Shown here: positions 23,403 through 35,299 of the stretch, piece after piece
How the letters are laid out: each line of letters opens with the position of its first letter
Position numbering within the stretch: the first letter of the stretch is position 1
Assembly (NCBI GenBank): GCA_001510575.1
Contig: LNGK01000001.1
Span: forward strand, 62,001 to 126,000
From: Knoxdaviesia capensis
Lineage: Eukaryota; Ascomycota; Sordariomycetes; Microascales; Gondwanamycetaceae
DNA length: 64,000 nt
Direction of reading: 5' to 3'
The notes under the pieces: model-generated
Database searches by the model: none
Seen by the model: the letters and a program-made list of their open reading frames with translations, nothing else
Told to the model about the DNA's origin: nothing
Program-made: the position numbers and the translations under genes

Positions 23403-26400
23403 ATGAGTGCGCCGGATCCTTCCCCCGCGGTTGTCGCGGTCAACCCACCCCCGCAACCGCCGGCGGTCCCTCTCCAACATGCGGCCACTCAGATACCAAC
23501 CCTCTCAACTCCACAACCACCAGTCCAGAGTCTTCAACCCGCCGTTACCCAGGCCCCATCGTCGCCACCGTCGTCCTCTCAACAACAGCCACCTCAACCA
23601 GCAGCGTCACAACAGCCAGTCTCTCTGAAGCGCAGGTACTTGTCAGTACGGGAACCTGGTTCGGGATGGAGACCAAAGCTCGGCGATCATGGGAAGGTAC
23701 ATATTTGCTTCAGCTCCTGCCACGCAATCCAACCCCGCGTTCGGCTTTCTGACTTGTGAAGTCTTCATCTGACTCCTCTCAATCATCACTCTCTAGACCC
23801 GTGCTAAAGCTGGTGATTCCTTCTTCTCCCTGTTTCGCAACGACTCTTCCAAACCCCAAATAGCAAAAGACGAGACGGAGGAGCGAGAGAAAATGGCTGC
23901 CAAGGTACCAAGCAACCAACTGCCCATGCTCTATTTGAGCTCTTGTCTATTCCATATGAACATGGACCTTAACTCCCCTTTTTTTGTCTTTCGACGCCCC
24001 GACAGGTCGAAGAAGTTAGAGCCGGTCTGGCTGCGCTCGATCTTCCGGATGCTTCCAGCGATTACATCCGGTTCACCTTGAAGTCCCCCTTTGCCTCTCA
24101 AGAGGTCGACAAAGCTGTCAAGCTCATGCAGCTTCAGCACAAAGCACTAAACGGCACGATTGTGCCCTATGATCCCAACGTGAAGATGGTCGGCGCTGAG
24201 AATCGCGGCAATGTCACCTGCTACCTCGACGCCCTCTTCTTTGCCATGTTTGCAAAGCTTGACGCCTACGAATGCCTTCTTACGGGAGAAACCACCGACG
24301 AACCGCATCGAAAACTTGTGGTTCTCCTCCGTCTGTGGGTCAGTATGCTGCGATCGGGTGAATTGATCCATGTCGATACGGTAAATTCGTCTCTCTATCT
24401 GCCATCTATGAAATGTTGCTTGCAGCATGGGTGTGTGTTTGGCTAACTGGCGGCGCTGTTATCTTCCTTTGCACCTATGACTTGCAGATTCAGTTGATTC
24501 AAGAAACTCTGGCCGAATGCGGATGGCCTGATGCCGAGCGACTTGAACAGCAGGATACCTCCGAAGCGTTTGCTTTCCTTACCGAGACTCTCCGTCTTCC
24601 ATTGCTCTCTCTGCGATCCGACTTGTATCACCAAGGAAAGAAGGATAAGGACGACCATAAAGTTGTCTATGAACGACTATTAAACCTTGCCGTTCCTCCT
24701 GACCCCGAAGGGAAAGGAATCAAGTTGGAGGATTGCCTTGAAGAATACTTCAACGCCCAGGTCGACGTGTTCAGAGATAGTGTCGAGGAGAAGAGAGCCT
24801 CGATCAGTGAGCACCAGTTTAGTACTTCTTCCCCCCAACGAACTCCGATGCGAATCATCACGGATGGCGTTGCTTCTCCGGCTTTTGACTCTGTGACGGC
24901 ATCACCCAGGCCGATGTCTCCTGGCTTCGATGGCTACAACACCCCCACCGGCTCTTCCGCCACCCTTGCCTCACCTCGAACGCGATCTATGAGTATCATC
25001 CAGCGAGTAACGGTTGATGGTCAAGGAAAAGTGACCTCATCTTCGGAGAATCTCACCCTGCATCAGCAGGCCCTCAACAGGGGGTCAACTGTGGTCAAGG
25101 CCGTTACTATCCCGGCCTGGCAGTTCTTCCGCCTCATGCGTATGTCAATCGCCATGCTCTTCCATTGTTTTCTTCCTCTAAAGCTAATCCGATTTGTCCA
25201 CAGCCTGGCACTCTGGAACCACTCCCAAGCCGAAAACCGACGCCGAGCTGGCTGCTAGTTTCAACCAGCGCCCGGTTGTGGGAATCTGTTTGAAGCGGTA
25301 CATCATGACTGAGCAGCATGTTCCGAAGCGACACAACACCTATGTCGATATCCCCGACACTCTTCTCCTCCCCCACCTCCTTATGCGGGACGATGTGCAG
25401 GTTGAAGAGGATCAGAATCAGTTCAGTACCGACTATAAGCTAGTACTGCAATCGGTCGTTTGCCATCGTGGCGATTCTGTGTTTAGTGGGCATTATGTCG
25501 CATTTGCACGTGTTGCGCCCAAGATGTTGACTGACAATCGCCGTGTTGACACTGACCCCCCTCCGGATTACGAAGAGGCGCAATGGGTCAAGTTCGACGA
25601 CCTTAATCTGGAACAGCGTGTTTCCCCGGTCGAAAACATCAAGGACGCCTTGAAGGAGGAAATGCCGTACTTGTTGTTCTACCAGATTATCCCGAACGTC
25701 GACACTGCATACTCGGGTGAGCCCAGTCCCACTGAGCCTCCTTCGTATGCCGACTCTAAAGCCACATCCCGCACCAACTTAGATTCGGTCACTAGCCTCA
25801 ACATCTCCACCATTGCCATCAACACCGACCTTCTAGACCCTCAGCCTCGGCCTATCAGCGGGTATTTCGATTCCATTATCCGAGCACGGTCTCCCAACGC
25901 CCCGAGTATCCGCTTCTCGGGTGAACTCGAACGTCCGTCCCGGAAAAGCCTAGACCTGGATGATCGGCGCCGCAGCTTGTCGTCGCAGCGGCGCGTCCCC
26001 ATAGACTCCCCCCTGGGATCCCCCCGCGGAATGCACACACCGGAGTCGCATTCGCCAAAGCTGGCGCCGACCCCGTCTGAGGAGAACACGGCGACACGCC
26101 TCAGCCGTGCGGCCTCGCGCTTTGCCAAGTCTGCCGCGTCAAAGAGCCGGCCGCCAAGCCAAGCCGGGGAGAACCGCATCAGCACAACCATCTCGAGGCT
26201 CACGCTTGGTCGGGCGAGCAGGGAGCTCCTTCGCGACCCGGTAGCTAGCACGGGGTCTCCGCATATGAACGCCACCACTCCGGGGCCCGTCGCGCCATAC
26301 TCTAGCGAGAAAGAACCGCCGCCGCTGGATCTGGACGCCGCTTCCAAGGGCGGCGACCCCCAGAAGCACGAGCACAAGCATGAGCATAAGCACAGCATCA

Positions 26401-26495
26401 TACGCCACAAGACTGTCAAGCACGGGGACAAGAAGGGGAAGAAGTCGGGTGACGGGAGCTCGTCGTCCCAGGATCGGGAATGTCTCGTTATGTAA
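23403..26495 (+). CDS. Ubiquitin-specific protease (C19) with C-terminal CaaX box
   Basis: Exons are 23403-23696, 23797-23904, 24006-24380, 24488-25139 and 25204-26495 (906 residues). A Pro/Gln-rich N-terminus precedes the Cys box GAENRGNVTCYLDALFFAMF (catalytic Cys206) and the His box GDSVFSGHYVAFAR (His573), with WVKFDDLNLE and YLLFYQII closing the fold. The protein should remove ubiquitin from substrates. The long C-terminal tail is Ser/Pro-rich and low in order. It ends in a His/Lys-rich stretch (KHEHKHEHKHS, then KHGDKKGKK) and finally CLVM, a textbook farnesylation box; together these predict lipid anchoring to a membrane. I do not know a yeast counterpart. The earliest exons are the least certain. 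Confidence 0.88.
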
Positions 26496-27184
26496 CCGAA
26501 TCTGCTTCTTTTTTCTCTTTTCGGAGACGGATGTTTCAGAGGTTAGGGTATACGTAATTGAAGAACACAAATGCTTGATAGATAGGAGTTGCAGTCTTTT
26601 AGCCGGTCTCGAGCATACGATGTTGGAAATTGGGCTTCCACGGGGGTGGTTTTTCTCTTTGTTACCTCTTTTTTTATAGATGGGGCGGGGGGTGCATCTT
26701 TATCCTGGAGTACTTTTCGCGGGCTCTTCCTCTTCCAGTCAGGACACTAGGTTCTTATCATTCCGACTGGATATGTGGAATCGAGGCCGCGTGGTTGAAA
26801 TTTTAATTTGGCATTACTCAAGTCCCGGTATCGCCTGAGTGAAAACTGGCTGAACTTAGGGTTAGGGTTGGTGATGGTGATACTGGTTTGGAAGAGTTCC
26901 TATCGAATCTGTGCTGGGAGTCAATGGAAGAAATGAGTACACATGCAATTGAGAATGATGAAGACAAAGATTTACCCATTCATGAAAAGATACTAGTATT
27001 TTAAGAGCCATACGTGATCATGCTTTCCCGTCCAGCCAGTGGTACCCCCTTGAAAGTATTCCCATGATGCAGACAAAGCACTAAAAGAAGAAATAACAAA
27101 AAAGGATAAAAATAGCACAGAAAGCAAAGACATAGAGAAGAAATTACTAGACAGCATAAACCACGGATCCCCCTAAACCCCACC
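26496..27184. other. Intergenic, convergent 3' ends
   Basis: The 3' UTRs of the ubiquitin protease (+) and the phosphofructo-2-kinase (-). It contains two tandem TTAGGG units (26855-26869), too few to be a telomere relic. No coding signal. Confidence 0.5.
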
Positions 27185-29277
27185 CTAGTCCTCATCAGCC
27201 AGTTTATCCGCAACCATCCGAGCCGCGTTATTGATAACGCGCTCGGGCGGGCGGCTGGGCGACGGCGAGTCGGCGGGCTCGGCGGGGGACCCGAGGGCAG
27301 CCGAGCCAAGCCCCGAGAGCGAGCCATACGACGACACGCGGATGTGGACGTCGGCGGGGGTCATGGGCTGGGGCCCGGTGGCGCTGGGCGGGTTGGTGCT
27401 GCCGGGGATGTGGATGCGCTTGGCCTCGTTCTGGTAGGCGGCGGGGATGATCTCGATGATCTCGTCGCGCGGGAAGCGCAGGAACGGGATGTCCATGGCC
27501 GAGCAGTGCATCAGATAGGCGTACAGCACGCGCAGCACCGACTCGTGCGCGATGATCAGCAGGTCGTTCTCCTCGCGCTCGAGCTCGAGGATTATCGGTT
27601 CCAGGCGCACCGCGAGGTCGTGGTAGGACTGCAGCGAGGATGTCAGTGTACGTTCAAGTGTGTGGGGAAATGAGGACAGGGGAAAGAAAGGAGAAGGGGG
27701 AGAACGACATACCTCGGCGCGGGGAAAGCGGTGGTGGTACGGATCAATGTTGTGCTTCTCGGCTTCTTCCGGGTACTGCTCCTCGATGTCCGACATGGTC
27801 ATGCGCTCGCACGCGCCCGGATTGATCTGTGACATCTGCGAGCGCTGGCGCACCTTGTACCCTTGGTCGGCGAGGAACTGCGACGTCTGGATCGTGCGCA
27901 GCCGCGTCGACGTCCACACGGTCAGCGGGCGCAGCGGGGCCGTCGGAATGCCGCTGGCGATCGCGGCCGCGTGTTCGTCCTCGCGGTGGCTGATTAGCGT
28001 CTCGGTCATGCGGCGCGCAAACGCCACCCCCTCGTCAGTCAGCGGGGCATCGGCCTTGTACATCTCCTCGTTTTCGGTCACACCCGCGCGCACAAAGTAC
28101 GTCGTGCGGAACTTGATGTGCAGGTTCGTCAGATAGAAGACGATGCGGTGGCTCAGGTAGTTGAAGCTGACGTTGTTGTAGAAGAACTTGCGGCCGGCGT
28201 TTATCATGCGAACGTAGTTCAGCTCGGGCTCGGCCATCTGCTCGAAAATCGGGATCTTCATCTCAATCCGCCGGAGGTAGAGTGTCGCGGCTTCGTCGGG
28301 GTTCATTCCCTCGAACTGGCACGTGGGATTGGTGAGCTTTGGGGAGGGAAAACATTCGGGGAATAAACGAGCTGGGTGGACTTACGTCTGGCGAGGAGAT
28401 CTTGACATTGCGGGCGTTCTCGCGGAGAATCCGCTCGTCGTCGACGTACGACTCGATGAAGAGGGTCTGAAATAAGGGTTAACATCAAACTAACCCTAAC
28501 AGCCGGGGCCGGTTGCTTTCCTACCTGAACATCATGCTTGCTGAACTCCTTCGCTAGGGCACGTCTTCCGGCAGCTGTCGAGTTCACGGCGTCATAGATG
28601 GCAACCTGACCATTTTCATGGTTCAGCCAGGAGTAAATATCCTCGCGACACTTCTTAAGAATTTTCTGTCTCAAGATGATCGAGGCGGGAGAGGCGTGGG
28701 GGAAGAAATAATCTTCCGGAACCGCGCCGCCAGCTCCGACCGTGGCGCGACGGTAATCACCGAGGTGGAAAATGCGTGTCTTCACACCGAGCCTGAAGAT
28801 TTCGATACAAGGTGTCAGAGAAAATATCCCCCACCTTCAACTTGAACTTTTCGGGAATTCTTACCATTGGAGATATCGGGACATCGACACACAAATGTGA
28901 CTGTAGCCGAGGAAAGAAGGAAGGAAAAAAAGACGCACGTGTTAGTAAGGGTTTAACCCATCAAGAGCTAAACAAGCTGCAACCGGACTTCACCATTCAC
29001 TCACGTCTTGCCCCGCGCAGGGAGGCCAACCATGACAATGGCAATGCGCCCCGAATGGAACAGACGTCCAGACATGGTGCTGTAAAGCTGGGCCGGCGCC
29101 CGATCCTGGTCGTCGGGGACATCGTGGATGCCGTCGATGAAGGTCGAGCTCTTGCGGCGGTAACGCGGGGCGTTAACCGCGATTTCGGCGGTTCTGCACG
29201 GAGGGGCACGGGTTAACAAAATACGTGGGGAAATCATCTGCGAGTGTGCGAAGGAGCACTTACAAAAGGGTGTCCAT
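27185..29277 (-). CDS. 6-phosphofructo-2-kinase with degenerate bisphosphatase domain
   Basis: Exons are 29264-29277, 29005-29193, 28865-28900, 28525-28792, 28386-28466, 27713-28315 and 27185-27628 (544 residues). The kinase half has the Walker A loop GLPARGKT (61-68), then RYLQWLGVKTRIFHLGDYRR and DATNS-like DAVNSTAAGRRAL. It makes fructose 2,6-bisphosphate, the activator of glycolysis. The second half is a histidine-phosphatase fold, but its catalytic RHG motif reads R272-A273-G274 (YFVRAGVTENEE), so the phospho-accepting His is lost. The later His (IIAHESVLRVLYAYL) and the Glu (ERM) remain. The enzyme is therefore predicted to be kinase-only, comparable with yeast Pfk26. The first exon carries only 14 bases. 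Confidence 0.93.
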
Positions 29278-31114
29278 GGTCGGTCAAAAGAGGGTTCTGC
29301 CCAAATGATCTCAAGACCATGGAAGAACGAAAAGGACGAAGGAGGTAAGCTTCTGAGAGGAGATTGAAGACAAATTGACTCGGAAAGGTAAAGAAGAAAA
29401 GAGCAAATGCTGGATGCCTCAGGTAGAACTGGTACAAACGGATTTGTTTGATTGACAGGGCTTGTCTGTGGGTGTAATCATGAAAATATCGGTATGGCGA
29501 TGAGTGTTAGAGGGCGGAGAAAAATTCAGATTTGGCCTGAGAAGCTCAGAGGGGTGCTCAATATCTAGAGAGAGGAGAATGATATGATGATGGCCAGGAA
29601 TTAAACTCGAGCTGTGAGGGCATGGAAGCTTGGTGGGTGGTATGTCTGCCACTGAAGTCGTCTTGTGGAAATTGAAAGCCAGGTATTAAAATGGAAAGAA
29701 AGAGGGTCTAGAAGAATCCCACGATGAGAAAGCAGGGAAATGCCTAGATATATCTCATGCAAGTCCGAAGTGACACAGCCGGCACGGTTTGAAGCCTTAG
29801 AGATGTCCGGGTAGAGCCGGGATGGGGGGCGGGGGGGGGATTTCAAGTTGGAGAGACTTGAAGCGTGGGCAGCTTGAATAGTTGTTTTTCAGCGGTGGGA
29901 TGCTGCTATATCTAGCTTAATGGAGAGACATATATCTGTAAGTCATTCCACATTCCCTTCTGCCGATGATGGTGAAGACGTGAAGATGTTGGGCTTGGTA
30001 TAGGAGGTATTTCTCAGAGAAACCAGGAAGATAGCAGCAGAATCTGTATGACAACCTGCATGTACCCACACAAGGCAAAAAAATCAATTATTGAGAGCTC
30101 CAGCGGGGGGTCGGATTGAGGCTTTGGAGATGGTTGTGGGTGCCGAAGAGGATCACCACGCACTGACTTTGACGAGGGAATCGCTTAATTGCAGCGAATT
30201 GATTGGAATGAAGTTCAGAGCCAAGATTCAATGTGCAGACAGAAGCCGAGGATGACCCATGGAAGAGAAGCCAATCCATGTACTAGGTACTAGACTTATG
30301 TGGAGACACAGCCGTATTGTGAAGTATACAGTACAAGCCGCGGCGTTTGCTCTCGGAAGCACAACCTACCTCTCTCGTTGCTTCCTCTGTTGTCTGCATA
30401 CGTTCGAAATGTTATACTCACTCACTATGCATTCACCGCTTCAACTCATTTTCTCTTTCCGCAATATCATCGCCGTCATGCTCATCTGTTCCTCCGTTTC
30501 TTCACCCGAATACCCGAATACCCCATCTTCACACGTGACTATCAGGTCTGCTACGTATGCAGCTGCCATCAGCTGCCAGCAGCCGGGAAGTGAGTCTCCA
30601 CTCATCGGTTTGCACGTGACCTAGCTAGCTCCGAAAAAAACTCAACCTTGGCCGCGATTTTGAGAGGACGTAGACTTGCAGCATTTTCTGAGTAGGACCA
30701 GCAAAAACTTTTTTTTGTTCCTTTCCAGCTTCAATAACATTTAACGACACCATCACCAAAATATCCATCATTCCTCGGCGATTGTCATCCTCGCCATCCC
30801 GTATTCTTCTTTTCTCCTTCTATCCTGTAATATTTGTTTCCTTGGGCGCGACGGAACGTTTCTCTGCTTCCACGTCACTCATTTGAACACATTACTCTCT
30901 CTTTGAATTTCTCCTTTCTGTTCCGTCGCGAGTTGCCCCCTTCGATACCAGCTAACCACTGCTTGTGTTTTTCCATCCGTGCTTGTTTGTGTCACGACAA
31001 TCCCATCCCTCTGTTCAAGTCGACATCTTTGAGCTTGGAATAACGCGTTCAATCGTCTCCCTCTCTCCTGTCTATCAGCTGCTAGACTTCCCGTCCCTCA
31101 TCACAAAATCCACC
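29278..31114. other. Divergent intergenic region between pfk2 and tom40
   Basis: This 1.8-kb region holds the promoters of the two flanking genes. A CT-rich stretch (30700-31080) is probably the tom40 leader. CACGTGAC motifs occur at 30533 and 30614. No gene was recognised. Confidence 0.5.
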
Positions 31115-32422
31115 ATGTCCGGCATATTAGAATCTGTGCACTCGGCGCTGGCGGCGAACCCGCTGGCCGCCTCTCTCCACGATGCTTTCTTGTCGTACAG
31201 AGACCGCAGAGCAACGCTCGGCCTACCGAACCCGGGAAACATGGATAATATTTCCAAGGAGGTGTCTCGTGATGTTCTGGCCAATGGCTTCCTCTTCAAC
31301 GGCCTCAAGGCCGACCTTACCAAGATGTTCAGCCTGAACCCGCTGTTCCAGGTGTCGCATCAGTTCGCCATGGGCGAGAACATGAACCCTTATGCCTTCG
31401 CTGCTCTGTATGGAACTGAGAAGGTATGTTACCAAATTCGTCGCGCCATCGCTCGGCGCGGATATCTCGCCACGCCAGCTATGCCCGAGACCCGCGCCCT
31501 CCGTGAGACCCGGGATGTTTCTTTCAATCGGTGCCCTGATCGCGTGAGCTGGCCATTGACCAATCGCTAATTACATCACGTTCATCCGCATCAGGTTTTC
31601 CTTCAAGCTCAGCTCGACAACGAGGGCCAATGCTCCGCTCGCTTCAACTACCGCTGGGTCGACGGCCTCGTCTCGAAGACTGCCTTCCAATCTGGCGGTG
31701 CCAGCCCTGGATCGATCTCCATCGACACTGATTATACCGGCTCCGACGCCTCGGGCTCCATCAAGATGCTCAACCCTTCAATCCTCAACGGCGGCCTTAC
31801 CGGAATCGTCGTGGGTAGCTACCTCCAGTCCATAACCCCGAAGTTCGCTGTCGGATTCGAGACCATGTGGCAGCGACCAGCCATGAACCAGGGCCCCGAA
31901 ACCGCCACCTCGCTAGCCTGCAAGTACAAGGCCGACGATTGGATTGCCACCACCCAGATCCACGCCCAGGGCATGCTGATGGCTACCTACTGGAAGCGCC
32001 TTTCCGACAAGGTGCAGGCTGGTGCTGATATGCAGCTCTCGCTGATGCCTAGCGGTGCTGGTCCGTTCGGCGGTCTCCGCAAAGAGGGCATTGCCACCGT
32101 CGGTCTGAAGTACTCTTTCCGCAAGTCGACCTTCCGCGCCCAGGTTGACTCCAGAGCCAAGCTGGGATGCGTGATCGATACCCAGATCGCTGGCCCCGTG
32201 GCCCTATCTTTCTCTGCTGATATCGACCACTTCTCGGTATGTGCTCAATCATCCATCTATCTGATCTGCCATTTGTCTGCATGTGTACTGACCGTCTATC
32301 CCATTGAACAGCAGCAAGCCAAGCTCGGTGTTGGCATCACTGTCGAGTCGGGCTCGGAGGAACTCCAGGAGCGCCACGAGCTCACTGGACAGCCTCTCCA
32401 GCCTCCCAGCATCCCCTTCTAA
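31115..32422 (+). CDS. tom40: Mitochondrial outer membrane translocase Tom40
   Basis: Exons are 31115-31423, 31595-32236 and 32312-32422 (353 residues). The N-terminus [23 protein letters not shown], the segment [25 protein letters not shown], then [23 protein letters not shown] are the Tom40 start and first beta strands. The C-terminal signal region ([13 protein letters not shown]) closes the barrel. It is the protein-conducting 19-strand channel of the TOM complex. The length matches other fungal Tom40 proteins. The 3' acceptor could be used one codon later (CAG|CAG), a NAGNAG-type tandem site giving one or two Gln. Confidence 0.96.
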
Positions 32423-34746
32423 ACGACTCGCTTGGGCGTCTGCGTGAGTCATTCGATTGCATCGACTCTCTCGAACGGTGGCCCTCACCTTGATCGACAT
32501 ATAACGACAACTCTCTCCTCTCCTGCGTTTCCTGAACCGGGGCCACATAAGGGAACACCATAACACGAGCAGTGGGCGTAGCTGTCTTTATATAGATGAT
32601 GGCAGGGTGACGCTATCGTTTATTCGTTTGTGCTGCTAATTCTGATGGGTGGTGGCCCTTGGGGTGACTAGTTCCAGAGCTCACTTTTTTTCCTCGCTTT
32701 TCTTTTTCTTTTCCATTGTTTTACTTCTCCCCTTATACTATTTTTCTCCCTCACTATTCCCGGCTCTTCTCATGTCACTCTCTGGCCTTCACAATCAACA
32801 CGGACTTGGATCTGCTTCAAACGAATATCCGGTATTGCTTCCCGTTCCTGTCAACAGCCAAGGGGCGTAACGTTCAAACAACGCACCACTTCTTGTTGCT
32901 TTCGACATAAGCGCGTGGGACCACGATGGAAGCCCACACCAAAACCCCCAATCTCACACACACAGAAAAAAAAAGCCAGACTCTCACCAAAACCCGAGCC
33001 TCATGCACCTAGTGGTGGTAAAATGAAGGCAAGGGAATTTTTGGGGGGAAATATTATTGTACATTATGTTCTCATCAATTCGATGAAGGAGTGAGGAAAA
33101 AAAGATGAATGAGGTGAGGGCAATGACTTGGTAATTCGGCACATGTGGAGGGCCAACTTTTCAGTGTTTTAAAAATGTGTAATCTTGTTGTATTTTGTTG
33201 GTGTTTCTTCATTTCCTACTCACCTATTCATCTTCGTTTTTCTGTTTCCTTTTCCCTGATTTGCTTGCCGTCTTTCTTGGGGGCTCACGATTCTTCTTTC
33301 TTGGTTCTCTTGCTTTTTTTGTCTTTTCCCGCTCACACACTCCTCCTGTTTTTCTCCGTTTCTTCTGTTCTCTCTTCCCTCTCCACCCTCTCTCTAGTGT
33401 ATGTATAAAAAGCGATTTAGACTTGGGGATTTTCAACCTGACGTGTTTCTTTTCGTTTTCTTCCTCGCTCTTCTCGTTTGTGTCTGGCTTTGTTATCGCT
33501 GTAAACAACTCCTTAGGTGGCGAGACATGTTTTCTGGGCTGTGCTCTGGGTGTTGCTCTTTGCGTGTCGTTGTTCACAACTACGATTTCTGCCGCGGTTG
33601 TGCCTCTGGGAGACGCGGCCCGGGTGGTGCAACCCTTTCGGTCGTCGGGGGTCCGGTAAGGGAGGGCGGGGGAAAACACACAGACCCAGTTGCACGCACA
33701 CACACTTTTCCAAGGCACACGAATCTGGATCGGTGGGTGCCATCGGATACCAATCGCGCAGAGATCTGCCCCTCCCAATATTTCCCGTCACCTGGATTTG
33801 TCCTGGGGCTAAAGCAAGGCACGCTGTCAAATGCTGCAGAATGGCGCAGCAAGGTCCGCCAGGCCAGGAACACTCCTTTACAGACCTTGTTTTTAACATA
33901 CCATGGTACAACGACGCGGAGGCGTCAGTGTCTCTGCATTACGAGCATGTTTGTCAAGTCGTTCATCCCATTCGCGGTCGGGTTCGGCACCTCAGGACTG
34001 CATCTTTCGACGTCGCTGTTGAAGAAGTCATGCGTCGGGCACATCTGCCGATGCCATTGATTCCGGAAGGCCATGTCATCGTGACTTCTTGGGTATTCAC
34101 TCAAACAAACCACGTCTTCAGCGGAGGTTAAAACGGAGCAGGAAAAGGAGGAATCTCAGGACAGCTGATTAGTTTTCGCAAGAAAAGCCCGCTCTTTCGT
34201 CACTTGCTCTTCTTCCCTGAACACAATACACGGTACGAGCGCCACAATATCGGAGGTATTATGGAGGAGGTTCTCCCGAGAGAGGCTGACGACTACACGG
34301 CAAAGAATGGGGAGGGAGTTAGTTACACGCACACACACACACACACTTCTCTCTCGCACGCCCCCCCGTTTGAATACACCGCCGTTTGTTGCCTGTTTGC
34401 TGGCAAGAGTATCGTGGGTCCTACCGAAGATGCTGGATTAACTTGACATCTCGTGAGAAGCAGCGATATCACGGATCTCCCCTGCTACTGATTCGCTGCA
34501 ACAGAAGGCAGGAGCATTAGGGCTTGGCCCGACGGCTGTTCCTTCCACCTTGCTACGTGCAACCGCACATTTATTTCGTTTGTCACTTATTGGATTTTAT
34601 CTCTCTTCTTTTATCTCCACGTTATCAATCTCCATGAAACCCAGGGAAATCCCATCACTCTCCAGACTTGATCCACCTTCCACTCCTATACCGGCTATAT
34701 GGACTCTTACCCCGGATCAAATCGCTCTAAGCGCGAGGAAGACTTA
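32423..34746. other. Intergenic, tom40 3' side to the retrotransposon
   Basis: The sequence is CT-rich to about 33400 and then of ordinary composition. It contains overlapping open frames (33401-34060 and 33517-34131, both +) with no recognisable motif, and a (CA)n run at about 34328-34344. CpA/TpG are present at normal levels, so RIP did not reach this flank. Confidence 0.5.
34328..34344. repeat. (CA)n microsatellite
   Basis: A short CA dinucleotide run left of the retrotransposon. Its intact CA steps show that this flank escaped RIP. Confidence 0.85.
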
Positions 34747-35068
34747 TGTTGAATATTGGATTGATTTATGTTATATTATCCTTTATATAGCCGGAAGTTT
34801 ATGACAAAGAATAAGGCTGCGATGAATAGCCTAGGGAATAATGATGGATGTAATATGGAATTACGAAGAGCCTAGTATAGGAAGGGAAGCCTTAGAAGGC
34901 ATCAGGGATCCAGACGGGAGGAAGCCTAGATCCTATAGGGGATAAGAAGGAAGCTTTCCCCCTATCTATTCTAGTATAGTATTTTATAGCTATTAACTAC
35001 TTATCTTATTTTTTACCCCCTACCTTTATAAATAGTATTAACTATAAAGTTACGCTTCTAATTCTAAC
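34747..35068 (+). repeat. Left (5') LTR, half unmutated and half RIPed
   Basis: Aligned with the right LTR, the first 165 or so bases keep CpA and TpG (TGTTG, ATGACAAAG, AATGATGGATG, last intact CA at 34911-34912). From 34934 on, every CA/TG of the right copy reads TA here. It is followed at once by the assembly gap, so its last base and the primer binding site are not visible. Confidence 0.93.
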
Positions 35069-35299
35069 NNNNNNNNNNNNNNNNNNNNNNNNNNNNNNNN
35101 NNNNNNNNNNNNNNNNNNNNNNNNNNNNNNNNNNNNNNNNNNNNNNNNNNNNNNNNNNNNNNNNNNNNNNNNNNNNNNNNNNNNNNNNNNNNNNNNNNNN
35201 NNNNNNNNNNNNNNNNNNNNNNNNNNNNNNNNNNNNNNNNNNNNNNNNNNNNNNNNNNNNNNNNNNNNNNNNNNNNNNNNNNNNNNNNNNNNNNNNNNN
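35069..35299. other. Assembly gap (231 N)
   Basis: The gap starts exactly at the inner end of the left LTR. It hides the primer binding site and the start of gag. Its position at a repeat edge means the join across it should be checked. A further single N lies at 39611. Confidence 0.97.

Noticed and set aside
26855..26869. Tandem TTAGGG suggesting an interstitial telomere
   Set aside because: Only two units. Single and double units also occur elsewhere (near 1520 and 28490), so this is background or telobox-type sequence.
30533..30622. CACGTGAC motifs as a regulated pair before tom40
   Set aside because: Short palindromic motifs of this kind also occur in other spacers here (near 9740 and 52243), so no specific claim is made.
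33401..34131. Overlapping plus-strand open frames of 219 and 204 codons left of the retrotransposon
   Set aside because: Two frames overlap for most of their length with no recognisable motif. They are not part of the element, whose LTR starts at 34747.
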